A DNA stretch of 64,000 nt, taken from Coniochaeta sp. PMI_546. Lineage: Eukaryota > Ascomycota > Sordariomycetes > Coniochaetales > Coniochaetaceae. This document shows positions 9,948 to 21,423 of the stretch, one piece after another (the stretch's first letter is position 1; every line of letters begins with the position of its first letter). The notes under the pieces were generated by a model. It saw only the letters and a program-made list of their open reading frames with translations, did not search any database and was not told the DNA's origin. The translations under genes and the position numbers were made by a program. The stretch is from positions 3,468,606 through 3,532,605 of the forward strand of contig MU271144.1 of assembly GCA_021432605.1 (NCBI GenBank). Reading direction: 5' to 3'.

Positions 9948-12900
9948 ATGTCATCTAGAAAGGCTGTTGCAGGCAGCAAGTCTTCCTTTCAAAGTCCAGC
10001 TCGGTCTGGCTTCGGAGGTTTTGGAGGCTTTGCAACTACATCGAGTACTCTCTCCTACATCTCCGAGCCCCCCGATCTCGCGGCAGTCTCTGATGCCAAT
10101 GTTGTCGTATCACTCAAGAACCTTCTTAAGAAGGACAGCACAACCAAGGCGAAGGCACTGGACGATCTTCTTCTCTATGTCCAAGCACACCCGTACGACA
10201 AGGATGGCGGCGTCGAAGAGCCCGTTCTCGAGGCCTGGGTAAATTGTGCTTGCGGCTCTCGATGACCATGACACCAGCTAACCTGCCGTGTTCCAGGTCA
10301 AACTTTACGGCCGTACATCCATCGACAACTCTCGACGAGTTCGCGAGCTCTGCCATGCCGTCCAACTCGAGCTGATGAAGTCTGCCCGCAAGCGGATGGA
10401 GAAACGGATACCGAAGGTGGCCGGTCCATGGCTCGCTGGCACATACGACAAAGATCGCGTTGTGTCTCGCGCAGCTACAGATGGCTTGTCTTCTTTCCTC
10501 AACACTGATGAAAAAGTCAGACAGTTTTGGCGGCGATTACAAGGTCAAATTCTCGACTATGCGTTGGAAAGCGTCCGCGAAACGCCAGATACGCTGAGCG
10601 ACGAGCGGTCGACGACTAAGGAGGACTCAGAAGCGAAGTACTACCGAGTGGTCGGCGCCGCCCTAGCCCTCGTGGTAAACTTGCTGCAAAAAGTCGGCGC
10701 CGAACAAAGCCGGGAGCAACTCGACCAATTTCTGGGTACGGAATCAGTTTGGGCACTAGCTGCGGCGGAAGACCCCCATGTGCGACGGATGGCCTATCAA
10801 CTCGCTCTCACCTGCCTAAAAGAGCACCCGGACTTGTTGAAATCACATCTTCCCCGCTTAGGCAGGGCTGTCGTCTCGGATGCCTTCAAGATCAAGCAGA
10901 CGGGCTCCGCCTTGGATTTCATCCGGGTGCTGACGACGTTGACAACACAGCATCCAGAAGTATGGGGCACGAAAAAGCAACCGCTTTCTCGGCTCCAGTC
11001 TTTTGTTGAGAAAGGGTCACAGGGAAGTTCGTCTGCTTTTTGGCAGGAGCTTCGTCAGCTGATCGCTGCTTTATCTCGAGACGCTGTTCCGTCTGACGTT
11101 GCAACGGGGTTCTTGAAAGCTTTGAGAGCCGGCATATCTAACAGGGAGGAGCCACGAGCAAATGGCCCACATGCATGGGCCTGTTATTTCGAGACGTTCT
11201 TGTTGTTCTTAGACAAGTTGACACCAGAGCAGTCCAGGTTAGACTTTATCAAGGACGCCTTTTATCCTGTCACCGAACAGTATCTTCACCCTGTTGCTGA
11301 CAAGTCTTCCTGGTCAACCGCTGCTCCGCTGTCTCTCCTTCCCAAGGCTTGGGCAACGGTGGCATCCTCTACATCCGAGCCAATCCGCCAATCCGTTCAC
11401 GGAGAGTGGAACAGGCTGGCCGATGAGCTGCGGACTCGAATGAACAACTCGCTCCCAGAGGTTTCCAAGGAATTCCAGAGCTCACAACAAAGCGTAGCCG
11501 ACGAAGGAGACAGGTGGTTCGCCTTAGCTGGGGCGATCGCCAGCTACATCACGGAAAATCACGGCGATGATAAAGCTACAAATGAGTTGCGAGATCCATT
11601 CTACTCGGCATCAGGTTTAGTTTTACACGAGGCCATCGAACTGTTGAAAAGGCGAAACTTCAAGCCCTTCGGAGTGGCCTCTGTGGTTGAGTCGGCGTTG
11701 AAGCGGTTTCAGGCGCTCCTCGAGGAGGATGGCTCCATGGTCGGTAAACTGTTCATATCGGATCAGCCAGACGACTTGAAGATTTTGCTCCGCTCGTCTT
11801 CTGCTCCGTATCTTCTCTCTTCTCTTAACCTCCTGGGTTCCATGGTCAAATACTCAGCACAGTATAATGACCTGTGGACTTCACTCGTGGACATATTGTT
11901 GCGCAGCAACGAGGAATACGTCGCCGACAGAATCACAACTCTCATTTCAACAGAGAAAGCAAAGTTGTTGGCACAAACACATCAACCTCTACAAGATTAC
12001 TTGGTCTCCAGTTCCTTGGAGACGGCCCAGGGAGGCGGTGCAACTTGGGAACTTTTCGACGCCGCACTCACATATCAAGCGTTCTCCGATTCAAGTGTGC
12101 AGCGCTTAGCTTCTGATATTGTACAAGCAGTCGATCAATCTGCCGAGTCCACCGCTGCAGTTTTGAAGGCGCTCGAACTCATCCTGCACCGTAGACCTTC
12201 TCTCTTTTCTGACGCATCAGATCTCCATGTACAACTCGTGGCAAAACTTCTAGCTCTCACAGAGATATCAGACGAGACAATCTCGGTACGAGCAACAGCA
12301 CTACGCACTATGCTCGATAAACACACGAACGGGGTCCCTTCGCTCGTTGGTATTGTTCAGGAGAACCTTGACAATGCCGGACAAACATCGTTGGAGTAAG
12401 ACTCTCGCTAATCAAAGTTTTTCCGCTGAACTGACACGATGTCTTAGGATCGACACACTTGTACAACAGGCGAGGTCTATGCTTACAGCACAAACTGTAT
12501 CCGAGGAGCAACTTCTACCTAATACCAACGTATGGATGGAAGACCTGCTCCTGTTTTTGCAGGAAGCTCCGGACCCTTCTCTCTCGTTGACGAGTAGCTT
12601 AGGGGGCGCATACTACCTGGTACAGCGCAACCCCGTGGATCAGAGGCGCAAGCCCCGTCGAGATCGTCAAGGCTGCTCCATACCTGCTCGTATGGCCCTG
12701 TACACCACAAAACTTCTCGCTTCAGGCTTACGCTTGTCATCCGTTCCTTCCAAATTACAGTCCGAACTCCTCTACCTGATCTGTCTCGTCGTTGAATTGG
12801 CTGAAGACCAGCTGCATTCGGAGAGTATCGCGGATACTAACAGGCTGTGGTCTCAGCACAGCGGTGAGGGAGAAGTTGAGGAGTTCACGTCGTCGGCAAG

Positions 12901-15024
12901 GAGGCTCGTCAACGACATTGTCTCTTCGGCTGATCACTGGGCAGAAGGGCAGATTGTCGGCGGCAGTCTTGTAGGGGACTTGGTTGCCATCATGCTACAG
13001 CAAGCCAAAGACTTGAGCCCTCTCGCTTTGTACAGTTCCAAAGCACTTAGTGGTGTTTTTCAGTCACTGACCGAAGCGCATGGTCTCCCAGCGAGCTCCG
13101 AGGATACGTTAACCAGTCTTGAAGTCTTGAAAGCCAAGCCTGAGACTGTCTTCAGCGCTGTTGCTTTCATCACGGGTTTCGGTGAGGCACTGACTTCGTT
13201 GAAAGCAGTCAAACTCCTGTGTAATCGCTTGATCAGTGATGTGGCTGGCGCAGCTCCGACTGGTCCCAACACCTTACTGACGATGGTCCTTCTGAATGCT
13301 TGTCTCTCGGTTTACGAAGCCGGAGAGCTCCCAGTCGAAAGCCGCCGACAGATATTTGCTGTCAGACAAATTACTTCCTGGACCGAGATACCAAGTGAAC
13401 TGGATATCAGCCTTGTAGCTGAGGTTTGCAAAGCGTTGAATCGTCTGTTCCCAAATGTCGGGTCGGTCTACGGGCCATACTGGGAACAGGCTATCAAGTT
13501 TTGCATATCTCTGTGGCAAGGTGCCGGCGAGAATCCCACCTCGAGCAATTTGCCTTGCCTGCACGCGTCGCTTCAGCTCTGGGTAACTTTGGAGTCCTTG
13601 AAAGGCGAGAACGACGATCTGGACGACGCATTAGCAGCTCACGCCGAGGCGGCATCGCTTGCTTTGATCCATCTGCTCCAGAACCGCAGCGATGTTAGCA
13701 ACCCAATGTCGGAGATTGTAGACGCTCTGCTCTGTCGTCGTATCGCAAAGATTCCGATGGATCATGTCAAAGACCTGGCGGACCTCTATGGGCTGGTGGC
13801 ATCTGAATCGAGGGAGATACAGACAGCAGCGTTCAGCATACTCAGCAAGGCCATTACTGCAGCTCAATCACAGATATCGATCGACGTGTTGTTAGAGAAG
13901 CGAGGCAAGAGCGTTCCGCCCATAGATATCACGATGACTATGCTGACATCAGATAGATGCGAAACTGCCCGATGAGCTGCTATCCCTGTTGCTGGATGCA
14001 CCAGCATATGACGCCTACCCCGACGATCTGCTAGCTCGATTCCCAACACCTGTACGCTCCTATCTCCTCTCGTGGCATCTCGTCTTCGACGCGTTTCGGA
14101 CGGCAGCTTCAAAAGTGCGGGGCGATTACGCGGAGCAGTTGAAAGCTTCGGCCAGCTTAGAGCCGCTGATGAGCTTCATGTTCGATGTGCTTGGCCACTC
14201 GGCAGCACGTCCACTCAACCTCGATAAAGCCGGCTTTAATACAGAACATATCCGTACATATGACATCAAGATCGCTGACGGCGAGCCGGAGGAGCGTAAC
14301 ATGCACTGGCTCCTCATCCACCTCTTCTATCTCACCATGAAATATGTACCAGGGCTGTTCAAGTCTTGGTTCCTCGACTGCCGGTCGAAGCAGACAAAGG
14401 TTGCTGTCGAGTCGTGGATGACGAAGTACTTCTCGCCAGTTATAATATCGGAGAATCTGGACGAAGTGGCGGACTGGGCCGCCAAGCAAGAGCCACCGGA
14501 GGACGACGAGAGGGAGCTCATGGTCAAGGTCAGCCGTGCGGCAAGGGAGGTCACTGCTGGATATGAAGTCGACGAACTGCAGGCGTCGATCGCCATCCGC
14601 ATCCCACCTAGCTATCCGCTTGAATCCGTGAGCGTGGTTGGAATCAACCGGGTCGCCGTCAGCGAAAAGAAGTGGCAGAACTGGCTCATGATCACACAAG
14701 GTGTGATCACCTTAGGGGTAAGTCGCGTCAATATGCCAAAGTCCGACACTCGGTCACGATTACTAAACACTGGACGTACAGAACGGCAGCATCATTGATG
14801 GCCTGACGACCTTCCGACGCAACGTCGTCGGCGCGCTCAAGGGGCAGACAGAGTGCGCTATCTGCTACTCGATTATCTCGACGGACAAGAAGATGCCCGA
14901 CAAGAAGTGTGGCACGTGCAGGAACGCCTTCCATCGTACCTGTCTTTATAAATGGTTCCAGACCAGTCACCAGAACACTTGTCCGCTGTGTCGGAATCCG
15001 ATCGATTACCTTGGATCGCGCTGA
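9948..15024 (+). CDS. LTN1: E3 ubiquitin-protein ligase listerin (ribosome quality control)
   Basis: Five exons are predicted: 9948-10238, 10297-12395, 12448-13912, 13953-14717 and 14782-15024, giving about 1620 aa, normal for fungal listerin. The N-terminus has the family signature: LKNLLKKDSTTKAKALDDL, then LEAW spliced to VKLYGRTSIDNSRRVRELCH. A long HEAT-like helical rod follows. The last exon holds a C4HC3 RING-variant: CAIC (1565-1568), C1583 and C1586, H1591, C1594, CPLC (1607-1610). Listerin binds 60S subunits carrying stalled nascent chains together with the NEMF/Rqc2 partner and ubiquitinates the nascent chain for proteasomal degradation. The third intron (40 bp, donor GTTCCG, branch TGCTGAC) is the least certain junction; it joins LEKRGKS to IDAKLPDELLSLLLDAP. 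The other introns have clear GTAAR donors or branch sites. Confidence 0.92.
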
Positions 15025-15629
15025 GCGGTTGCTTTTCGGAGGAGCGATGACGGCTTTTGGCCATTTAGTCTACAGCCAAGCGCTTGTAGAGCGTCGGTTT
15101 CTGAATACATGCATATTACTTACACAAAAGAGCCACTGTATTTTACAGTTGTATTGTTACCTTAGAAGCATAGCAAGCTGGCTCTTAGAAGGGATCAATG
15201 GCGTCGGGAAGAAGTGTTGGGCAGCTGTCCATAGACATCACAGATCACAACAGAGGGCTTGGCATCGAACCCATTGCTACTGTGTTTGATCTACTCGTAG
15301 TCTCCCCAGCTTCACCTTATTATAATATGGTCCATATTCGTTGGTATGTTTTGCGTAGTGCATATATGTGTAGCATTTCTAGTCCAACAGGCAAGCACAG
15401 GGCCTCTTCTAGAATGACAGATCCCTGACAAAAACCCCACCAGTCCCCCGCTCTTATCGATAAGCATTTATTCTAGTACCTGTAGACCATCAGGAGTCTT
15501 CTCCGGGCTTCGCGAACTTCAACCTCAACTTGAAACACCGTGCCAACCATACTCTTCTAACCATAGTCTTCCTGTCTACATCCTTCTCTCTTTTCTGGAG
15601 CATTAATTAGCCTTAGCAGAACGCCCACA
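15025..15629. other. Intergenic, about 600 bp
   Basis: 3' region of listerin and promoter/leader of the rhodanese-like gene. The leader from 15520 is C/T-rich. No gene seen. Confidence 0.5.
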
Positions 15630-16195
15630 ATGGCGTCAATCGCCAACCTCCAACGGCTCCCTGCCGCAGCGGTCTCCAAACTCCTCCTCGCCGAACAAGA
15701 AGCCGCCACAAATCCCACAATAGCAGTAGTCGACGTGCGAGATGATGGTATGCATTGTCTTTCCTTTTCCCCCTATTCCACGTACCAACGCTAACTTCCC
15801 TGTTTCTGGCTATGCTAGATCGGATAGGTGGTCACATAAAAGGCTCCATACACGCTCCGTCCCGCACGCTCGATGCCAAGATGCCCACCCTCGTGCGCCA
15901 GCTGCATGACAAGAAGACTGTCATCTTCCACTGTGCCCTGTCGCAGCAGCGCGGTCCCGGCGCGGCCTTGAAGTATATCCGGGAGAGGGAGAGGATGTTT
16001 CCGAGCCGGAAGAAGGCTGATGAGCAGAAGGCGACAGGAGACGAGGGAAATAAGAAGAATGAGTCTGAGGAGGTGGAGCAGAAGGTATACGTGCTTGATC
16101 GCGGGTTTGTTGGTTGGCAGGAGGTTTATGCCGACGATGAGAGGTTGACGGAGGGGTATCGGAAAGAGCTATGGGAGGACGGGTATTGGGGATGA
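15630..16195 (+). CDS. Rhodanese/Cdc25-like phosphatase (Acr2/Ych1/Ibp1 type)
   Basis: Two exons, 15630-15747 and 15819-16195, giving 164 aa. The N-terminal strand VVDVRDDD spliced to RIGGHIKGSIHAPS is the rhodanese opening (DVR-D followed by GHI-GSIHAP). The active-site loop is HCALSQQRGP, with the cysteine at its start and arginine near its end, as in the Cdc25/Acr2 subgroup whose loop is HCx5R-like. Family members act as arsenate reductases, phosphotyrosine phosphatases or sulphurtransferases; sequence alone does not separate these. An acidic/Lys-rich insert (about residues 112-135) follows the active site, and the domain closes with VYVLDRGFVGWQEVY. No targeting signal is seen. The intron is 71 bp and carries a GCTAAC branch site. 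Confidence 0.88.
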
Positions 16196-17039
16196 GAGGG
16201 TTTACCGCCGACAGGTCGTGCGAACCCAACATGAATACGCGAGCCCGCGCTTCACCCTCTGAAGCCGCAGCGACTAGCGACGACTGACATTGTATAGACA
16301 TGCCCAATTGGGTCTTTCAAAGGGAATACGAGGGTGGTACTCACTTTGCGGCTTTGGTTGTTGTCCCTCGTTCGCTGTGATTTGAACGAAGAGTGAGGTA
16401 CGCAGAAATCATCGAGCCAGCTGAATCACTAGTCACAGATGACTGACCGTCTCCTATACAGCTAAGAGTTTCAAGCAAGGATGATATATTCAAGTCTCTA
16501 GAAAGCAATTGTCATATGTTGGTTGATGGTCCGGAATCTGTTCGCCCATGCTTGATTTAATAGGAGAATCTTTGGTGTAACAACTTTTGTTCGAGTGCCA
16601 TTCACACGTTGCTCTGTATAACAGGCATATACCTCGCTTGTTGGAAGTGAACGACAGCCCCGTGCCAGAAAATGTATATAAATATGCCTACCTCGCAGGC
16701 CCTTTCCCATCACGATGAACCTTGACCCTCACTGCAAAGCTGGCCACTGCTTGAGACACGCCTCTATAATCTGGTATTTTCGGTTGCCTTTCAGGATTGC
16801 TATATGCTTGCTAGTCACTTTGGATGAGACTCTACGAATCATCAAATCAGTCCATGTCCAACATGCACGATCTCCTTGCGAACGATATACCAGGCCCAGA
16901 ACTGGCTGGCTGTCCCTGCCCAACTGGCAATTGGGAAACTGACAGGAAACACGCGACGGAACGGCTTGTCTCTACCACCCCTGGAATCATGTCGTTTTCC
17001 GCCTAACCCTGCATCCATTACCACATTTGCTGTGGTTAG
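16196..17039. other. Gene-poor intergenic region, first part
   Basis: 3' region of the rhodanese-like gene, then about 800 bp without a recognisable gene. A clean TATATAAATA box lies near 16674-16683, and an ATG follows at 16715 opening 75 codons without a recognisable domain. This could mark a transcript that leads into the coding remnant at 17040-17160. Confidence 0.35.
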
Positions 17040-17162
17040 TTCACGGCAACTCCGTTGGCGGCATTCTGCGGGCAATGCAAGAATGACCCCCATTGCAATC
17101 CTAACGCTCCTCAGCCTACACCTCAACCTTCACCACAGCCCACACCCCAGCCCACTCCCTAG
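17040..17162 (+). pseudogene. Cys-rich plus Pro-Gln-Thr repeat coding remnant or terminal exon
   Basis: After a possible splice acceptor (TGGTTAG near 17034-17040) one frame reads CGQCKNDPHCNPNAP, then QPTPQPSPQPTPQPTP and a stop at about 17159. The Cys spacing plus a regular PQPT tail is typical of small secreted fungal proteins, and the low-complexity tail is unlikely by chance. Upstream, the same frame is closed by stops, and I could not find a signal-peptide exon that splices in cleanly. It is therefore either the last exon of an unresolved gene or a decayed gene. Confidence 0.35.
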
Positions 17163-17986
17163 CCTCCTCCTCAACAGTCTCTCCAGTAGTCTCTAGCGGG
17201 AATACTCTGAAGGTCTGTTGCTCATAATGACACTGAATTCCTAAGGTCGGGCGATTGGGATCAGGTGATATAACACGTTTTCTACGAGGCACATATCACG
17301 TGAGGAAGCAATAATATACCGCGTATCTAGCGTTCATTTAGTAGTCATTCAGTCTATCAATGAAATCCGAAAGTTACATTGGGCCTTGTCACAGTCCGTA
17401 CATTATCACTTGCTTCTATACTCCGTCTTATCGTATGATGTGGTGTGTTATTATGGCAGGCACTTTCTGTTGTGTCTCGTTACGATGCAAATCCGGGGAC
17501 GTCTGCGTCATTGAAAGACCGCACTGAGCAGTTCCTGAGGCTCCCAGAAGGAGACCATTTCCAATAATTGGCGAGTTTTCCGTCAAAGAGAGTCCTTTCA
17601 CCAGCTGATGTTACCAGATCTGCTTCTCAGCGTCTGTCAAGATACAAGGGAACAAGGAGAATATTGACAATGGAGTTGTCCGGTGCTCATGTTGCATAAT
17701 TTGAAAGAGCTTTGACAGCAAGAACCTTCGTCATTGTTGACTTCTATGTCAGTACTGCCAAAGCCAGTAAGATACCCGACACCTCGTTGTGTGTAGTCCT
17801 GGAGCAGAAGAGTTATGATTAGAGTAGCTCATGGATATAATGGTCTTGATGTCCTCGTCATGACTTACTCTCTTCTCCATGATCTGTAAACCTTGGACAG
17901 CGTATCGAATCATCTCAGGACTTTGATCTGCTGTGAGACATCGTGCCATTCACTAATACCAGGACACAACTCTACCGCCGCTCAAG
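17163..17986. other. Intergenic, about 820 bp
   Basis: Downstream of the Cys/Pro-Gln remnant and upstream of the first Cys-rich mini-protein. No domain-bearing frame, repeat or transposon end was seen. Confidence 0.4.
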
Positions 17987-18133
17987 ATGACTCGCTGTGC
18001 GCATTATTACACCCATGGATGCCCACGGAAGACCACTCCGCGAGACATCTACTGCTTCGAGTGCAAGGATTCGCTATGCGGGTACTACTTCAAGGCTTTC
18101 GTTGACTGGGCTTGCAAGACTTTGCAGCTCTGA
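17987..18133 (+). CDS. Cys-rich mini-protein A (CAHYYTHGC...YCFEC family)
   Basis: A 48-aa frame starting MTRCAHYYTHGC and continuing DIYCFECKDSLCG. Cysteines lie at 4, 12, 23, 26 and 31, with His6 and His10 between the first two, giving C-x-H-x3-H-x-C-x10-C-x2-C-x4-C. This could bind zinc or form disulphides; without a signal peptide, metal binding inside the cell seems likelier. A paralogue lies 1 kb downstream (19001-19102) with nearly identical DNA over the first about 40 bases. That conservation of both frame and cysteines is the main evidence that the gene is real. The C-terminal 16 residues (from YYFKAF) are absent from copy B; a GGGTACTAC at the divergence point could be a splice donor, so the true end may differ. 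I do not recognise the family. Confidence 0.55.
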   Translation: MTRCAHYYTHGCPRKTTPRDIYCFECKDSLCGYYFKAFVDWACKTLQL

Positions 18134-19000
18134 GTCTGGTACCTCTTAGCCCCAACCAAAACGACTATCAGATCTTGCCCCTAGCCGATAGGGCGCAGCA
18201 CATTAGCCATGATGAGGAACTCCTTGAGAACTGGAGCCGATCTGTTGAGGCTGGCTGTTGGCATCTACGATGAATTATCCAATCTCTTCCTGCTGCATGT
18301 ATGAATAGGTAGACTGTTCCCCGGTCCTCTAGTGATAGATTTTGGCACAATAGTACTGTTCATATCATCTATCGACCTCCTTTTTTTTCACCGTCCATGT
18401 TCAAGTTCTAGATTTCACCTAAGAGTTGCGTATGACAGATATCGGTAACCTAGGCCTTGTGGAATATCAAGCCCAGTCACAATTTTGTTATTCGTTGAAC
18501 GTACAGTTCACATAGAGTGACCACATACTATCACATAGTAACCATTGTGAGCGCGAATGGCTGTAGCTTAAGACATGTATCTTGTCTAAACTTCTCAGAG
18601 ACGATAGACTTATCATCAGGAGTTAGTGTTTTGGTGATTACTGCAGAAGAACCAGATTTATGGCATGCCTTTGCCTGCTTGGAAGCGGATATCGACCATT
18701 AACATCGTGCTTCTGCACATAGCTTCACTATCATGAGCTGTTCACTTCCGGTGAAGATGAACTCGCCCCGAATCTCAATGGTATATAGTCACTCCTATTC
18801 TACAAACGGTATATATAGGATCTTGAGCTCCTCTCAACGTGCTCCATCTCGGCATCAACTTGGACTTGAGACACTACACCTCACCCTCTAACGCCAAATA
18901 CTGAGCAAGCATTCGCACCCGTACCTGACCTGTTAGACCTAGATTCTAACACAAGATCCTGTCAACTTTTCGACCGTTCACCAACTACTGAAAGGCCAAA
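18134..19000. other. Intergenic between the two mini-protein genes
   Basis: Holds the 3' region of copy A and the promoter of copy B. Apart from the TATA box near 18810 no structure was seen, and I found no third copy of the mini-protein here. Confidence 0.45.
18810..18819 (+). promoter_or_regulatory. TATA box upstream of mini-protein B
   Basis: TATATATAGG lies 182 bp upstream of the ATG at 19001, at a plausible distance for a fungal promoter with a leader of 100-150 bases. The leader is C/A/T-rich (CTCAACGTGCTCCATC onward). Confidence 0.4.
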
Positions 19001-19102
19001 ATGGATCGCTGCGCGCATTATTACACCCATGGTTGTCAACGGAAGGCAACGTTTGGGGACATTTACTGCTTCGAGTGCAAGGATGGGTTATGCGGTGGCT
19101 AA
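19001..19102 (+). CDS. Cys-rich mini-protein B, paralogue of A
   Basis: A 33-aa frame: MDRCAHYYTHGC, then QRKATFG and DIYCFECKDGLCGG. All five cysteines and both histidines of copy A (17987-18133) are kept at the same spacing, while the residues between Cys12 and Cys23 differ at several places. That pattern, with substitutions between fixed cysteines and no frame break, points to selection on the protein. The ATG context (CCAAAATGG) is good, and a TATA box lies 182 bp upstream. The two copies stop matching just after the last cysteine, so this shorter form may be the basic unit. Confidence 0.55.
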   Translation: MDRCAHYYTHGCQRKATFGDIYCFECKDGLCGG

Positions 19103-21423
19103 CCGGGAGCGTTCCACGTTGAGAATCGCGAAGAACTTGTAGCTTAAAGCACTGTAAGCGGATCAGTGGTTGTGATGGTCACCTTCTAAATTGCTATCCA
19201 ACAAAAATGCTTTTGAAGGACAACCTGAGATCGTGGGCGACGGCTCTGACATTGGTATCCTTTTCGACGACGATATCGATGCAGCCTGGCTGCTTCTCCT
19301 GGGAGGGGCACTGAGACATATGGGAACCCTGGCTCGGTACAAACAGCAGGGCTCGCGTTTGTAGACTTCAGTAGCTGTGGGCGTACATCGCCCTTTAATA
19401 TTGATGATCCAGACTGCTTTGAAGAGGTCTTTAGTTCCAGGCAGAAAGTGAGTGCAGTGTGCCAAGATCCGCACGATCAAGTCGGGTCCTGTGAGAACAC
19501 TTTGTCAAGTTGCTTGAGAACACCTCATGCATTGAAGGATTTAGTCTAAAAATCCCGTTTGATTAGTGGAGAACTGGTGTGTGTTGCTGTATTAAGGTTG
19601 GAATGCCGCATATTTACAGTTGGAATGCTCATCCTCGTGGAACAAACAAGGGTCCAACTACCATTACCACACTTAGGTTATCAAAATTCTGTTTTGACTT
19701 TCCATATACCCTATACGTGGTCTTTAACTCCTCTTCGTGAGGACTCCGTTCTGCATCGTGTATACACGGGGTGGAAGGCTGGTGACGCAGATGATCAAAG
19801 CGCGAACGAAGCGGCTCGTAACCATGACAATGCCGTAGTGCAGAACGTTTCCTTGGTCATCAGGCAGACGGTGACTAATAACAAACGCTCCAGCCAAGAT
19901 ATATTCAAAGCCAGCGGTCGCTAGGGGCGCACTATGGATCGTGTTCCTACCTTAGTGTCCATTTAGACTGTTGAATCTTACCACAGGACAGGATGCCGAG
20001 GCCCCGCACGACATGTGCTATCCCCATGGCCTACACATGACTTACACCGATCGTGTTGACTTCTCGTTCGTGTTGACCACTCGTTCGTTTTGACTTCTCC
20101 TTCGTTCTCAAGGGTTTCAGTGCCCCCAAGTTGATAGATAATGGCTTCGGAAGCGGACAGATGTTGAGACTCAGAGACATGGCTGCATTCCACGGATCGA
20201 TTTGGTTGATGTGCAGATACGAGATCGGCTGTCCTCCATGCTGATTGCTTTAGCAACCAAGACAACTGGCGTTGGACGCGCCATTCACGAGTAGTTTCTC
20301 CACGACGCCTTGCAATTGACCAAGGCAGGAGGCCGTAAGATGACCCGCCACGCAGTCAGCTAAGCCTTTTGAGGCTGCAAAGCTTCAATGACTGCTCAGT
20401 GCCGACTTTCACCGAACACGGCCATAAGCTCTTATACAATGGTGAACGGGTGGTGAGAGAAGGATTCTCCGTTGCTCTCAAGCACGAGCATGCAACGATT
20501 CCCGTATCCAGCACGAGAAATTCTCGCTCGGCCGAGGCAGACGAATCATTGCGCAATTGGTGAGAACTTCTCGTTGTCCATCTTATACCGGATGGGGACA
20601 CTCTCTTCAGTATTGGGATCCTATCCCACTTCCCCTCTTCCCCGACCTCTCCGCCTTCTCCGGGTTTTGTTCTTTCACCCATATCCACACGCTATCCACA
20701 ACTGACCATGCGCTGTCATGGTGATTTGGGCCGACCTGGCGTCGGTCGTGTCGTCGCCGATCATCGCTGCTTCCCGAAGTGCCCTGTCGGTGAGGGGTAG
20801 CTGCTTGCCTGATTTTGCTCGATCAATTTTTCTCCCGACCTCGTTGCGGTGATGTTGCGGTGGGATCTGCCGGTCCACCACGCTGGGAATCACAGATTCA
20901 CATGCTGGAGTCGAGAGGTCGTACCGAGATGGTGGGCAAGTGCAATTAGTAGCCCGCTGGTGCAAGGCACAGAGTGAGGTCATTTGCATCCAGTTGGGAA
21001 GAGTGCAGGCAGGCCGGCGCCTGCTGTTGGTTGTAGCCGTTGTAAAGCTCGGTCAGTTCTCCCAAATAGGCAAGTGGAGTATGCGGAGGTGGGGTTGGGA
21101 GCCAGGGTCTCCCCTTGTCAACTTCGTAAGGATTTCTCGAATGGATGTTACCCTCCACATCTATTTTGAAGCTTGTATGGCATAGCTGCACCGTAAGATT
21201 GATATGCGATCATCATGCTGGGTAGCAGCTCAGGCCGGGGCAGCTCTAATAAAACTCCTTCCCCGGAGCGGATTCTGCACTGCGTCTGGGGAAGCGCGTC
21301 TACCCTGTCGTACTCTACCTGCTCATGGGATCCGAGTCGAGACTGAAGTCGTCAAGCTATTCACTCGTTGTCTCGTTGCCATTGGGGTCATAGTGCTGTT
21401 CTAGAGCTCATAATAACACAACC
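19103..21423. other. Gene-poor region, about 2.3 kb
   Basis: No gene recognised. Open frames of 60-120 codons occur on both strands but none shows a domain, signal peptide with cysteines, or splice-joined continuation. It contains the 17-bp tandem repeat at 20053-20103. The stretch just before 21424 should hold the CFEM gene promoter. Confidence 0.45.
20053..20103 (+). repeat. Three 17-bp tandem units
   Basis: Units begin at 20053 (GTGTTGACTTCTCGTTC), 20070 (GTGTTGACCACTCGTTC) and 20087 (GTTTTGACTTCTCCTTC), each differing by two or three bases. A partial fourth (GTTCTCA) follows. Because 17 is not a multiple of three, the array is unlikely to be coding. Confidence 0.8.

Noticed and set aside
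18061-18100. Possible splice donor at the end of mini-protein A (GGGTACTAC)
   Set aside because: No matching acceptor and continuation could be identified, so the simple 48-aa frame was kept as the call.
19163-19924. Frames of 100-120 codons after mini-protein B
   Set aside because: No recognisable motif, poor start contexts and no continuation through plausible introns.
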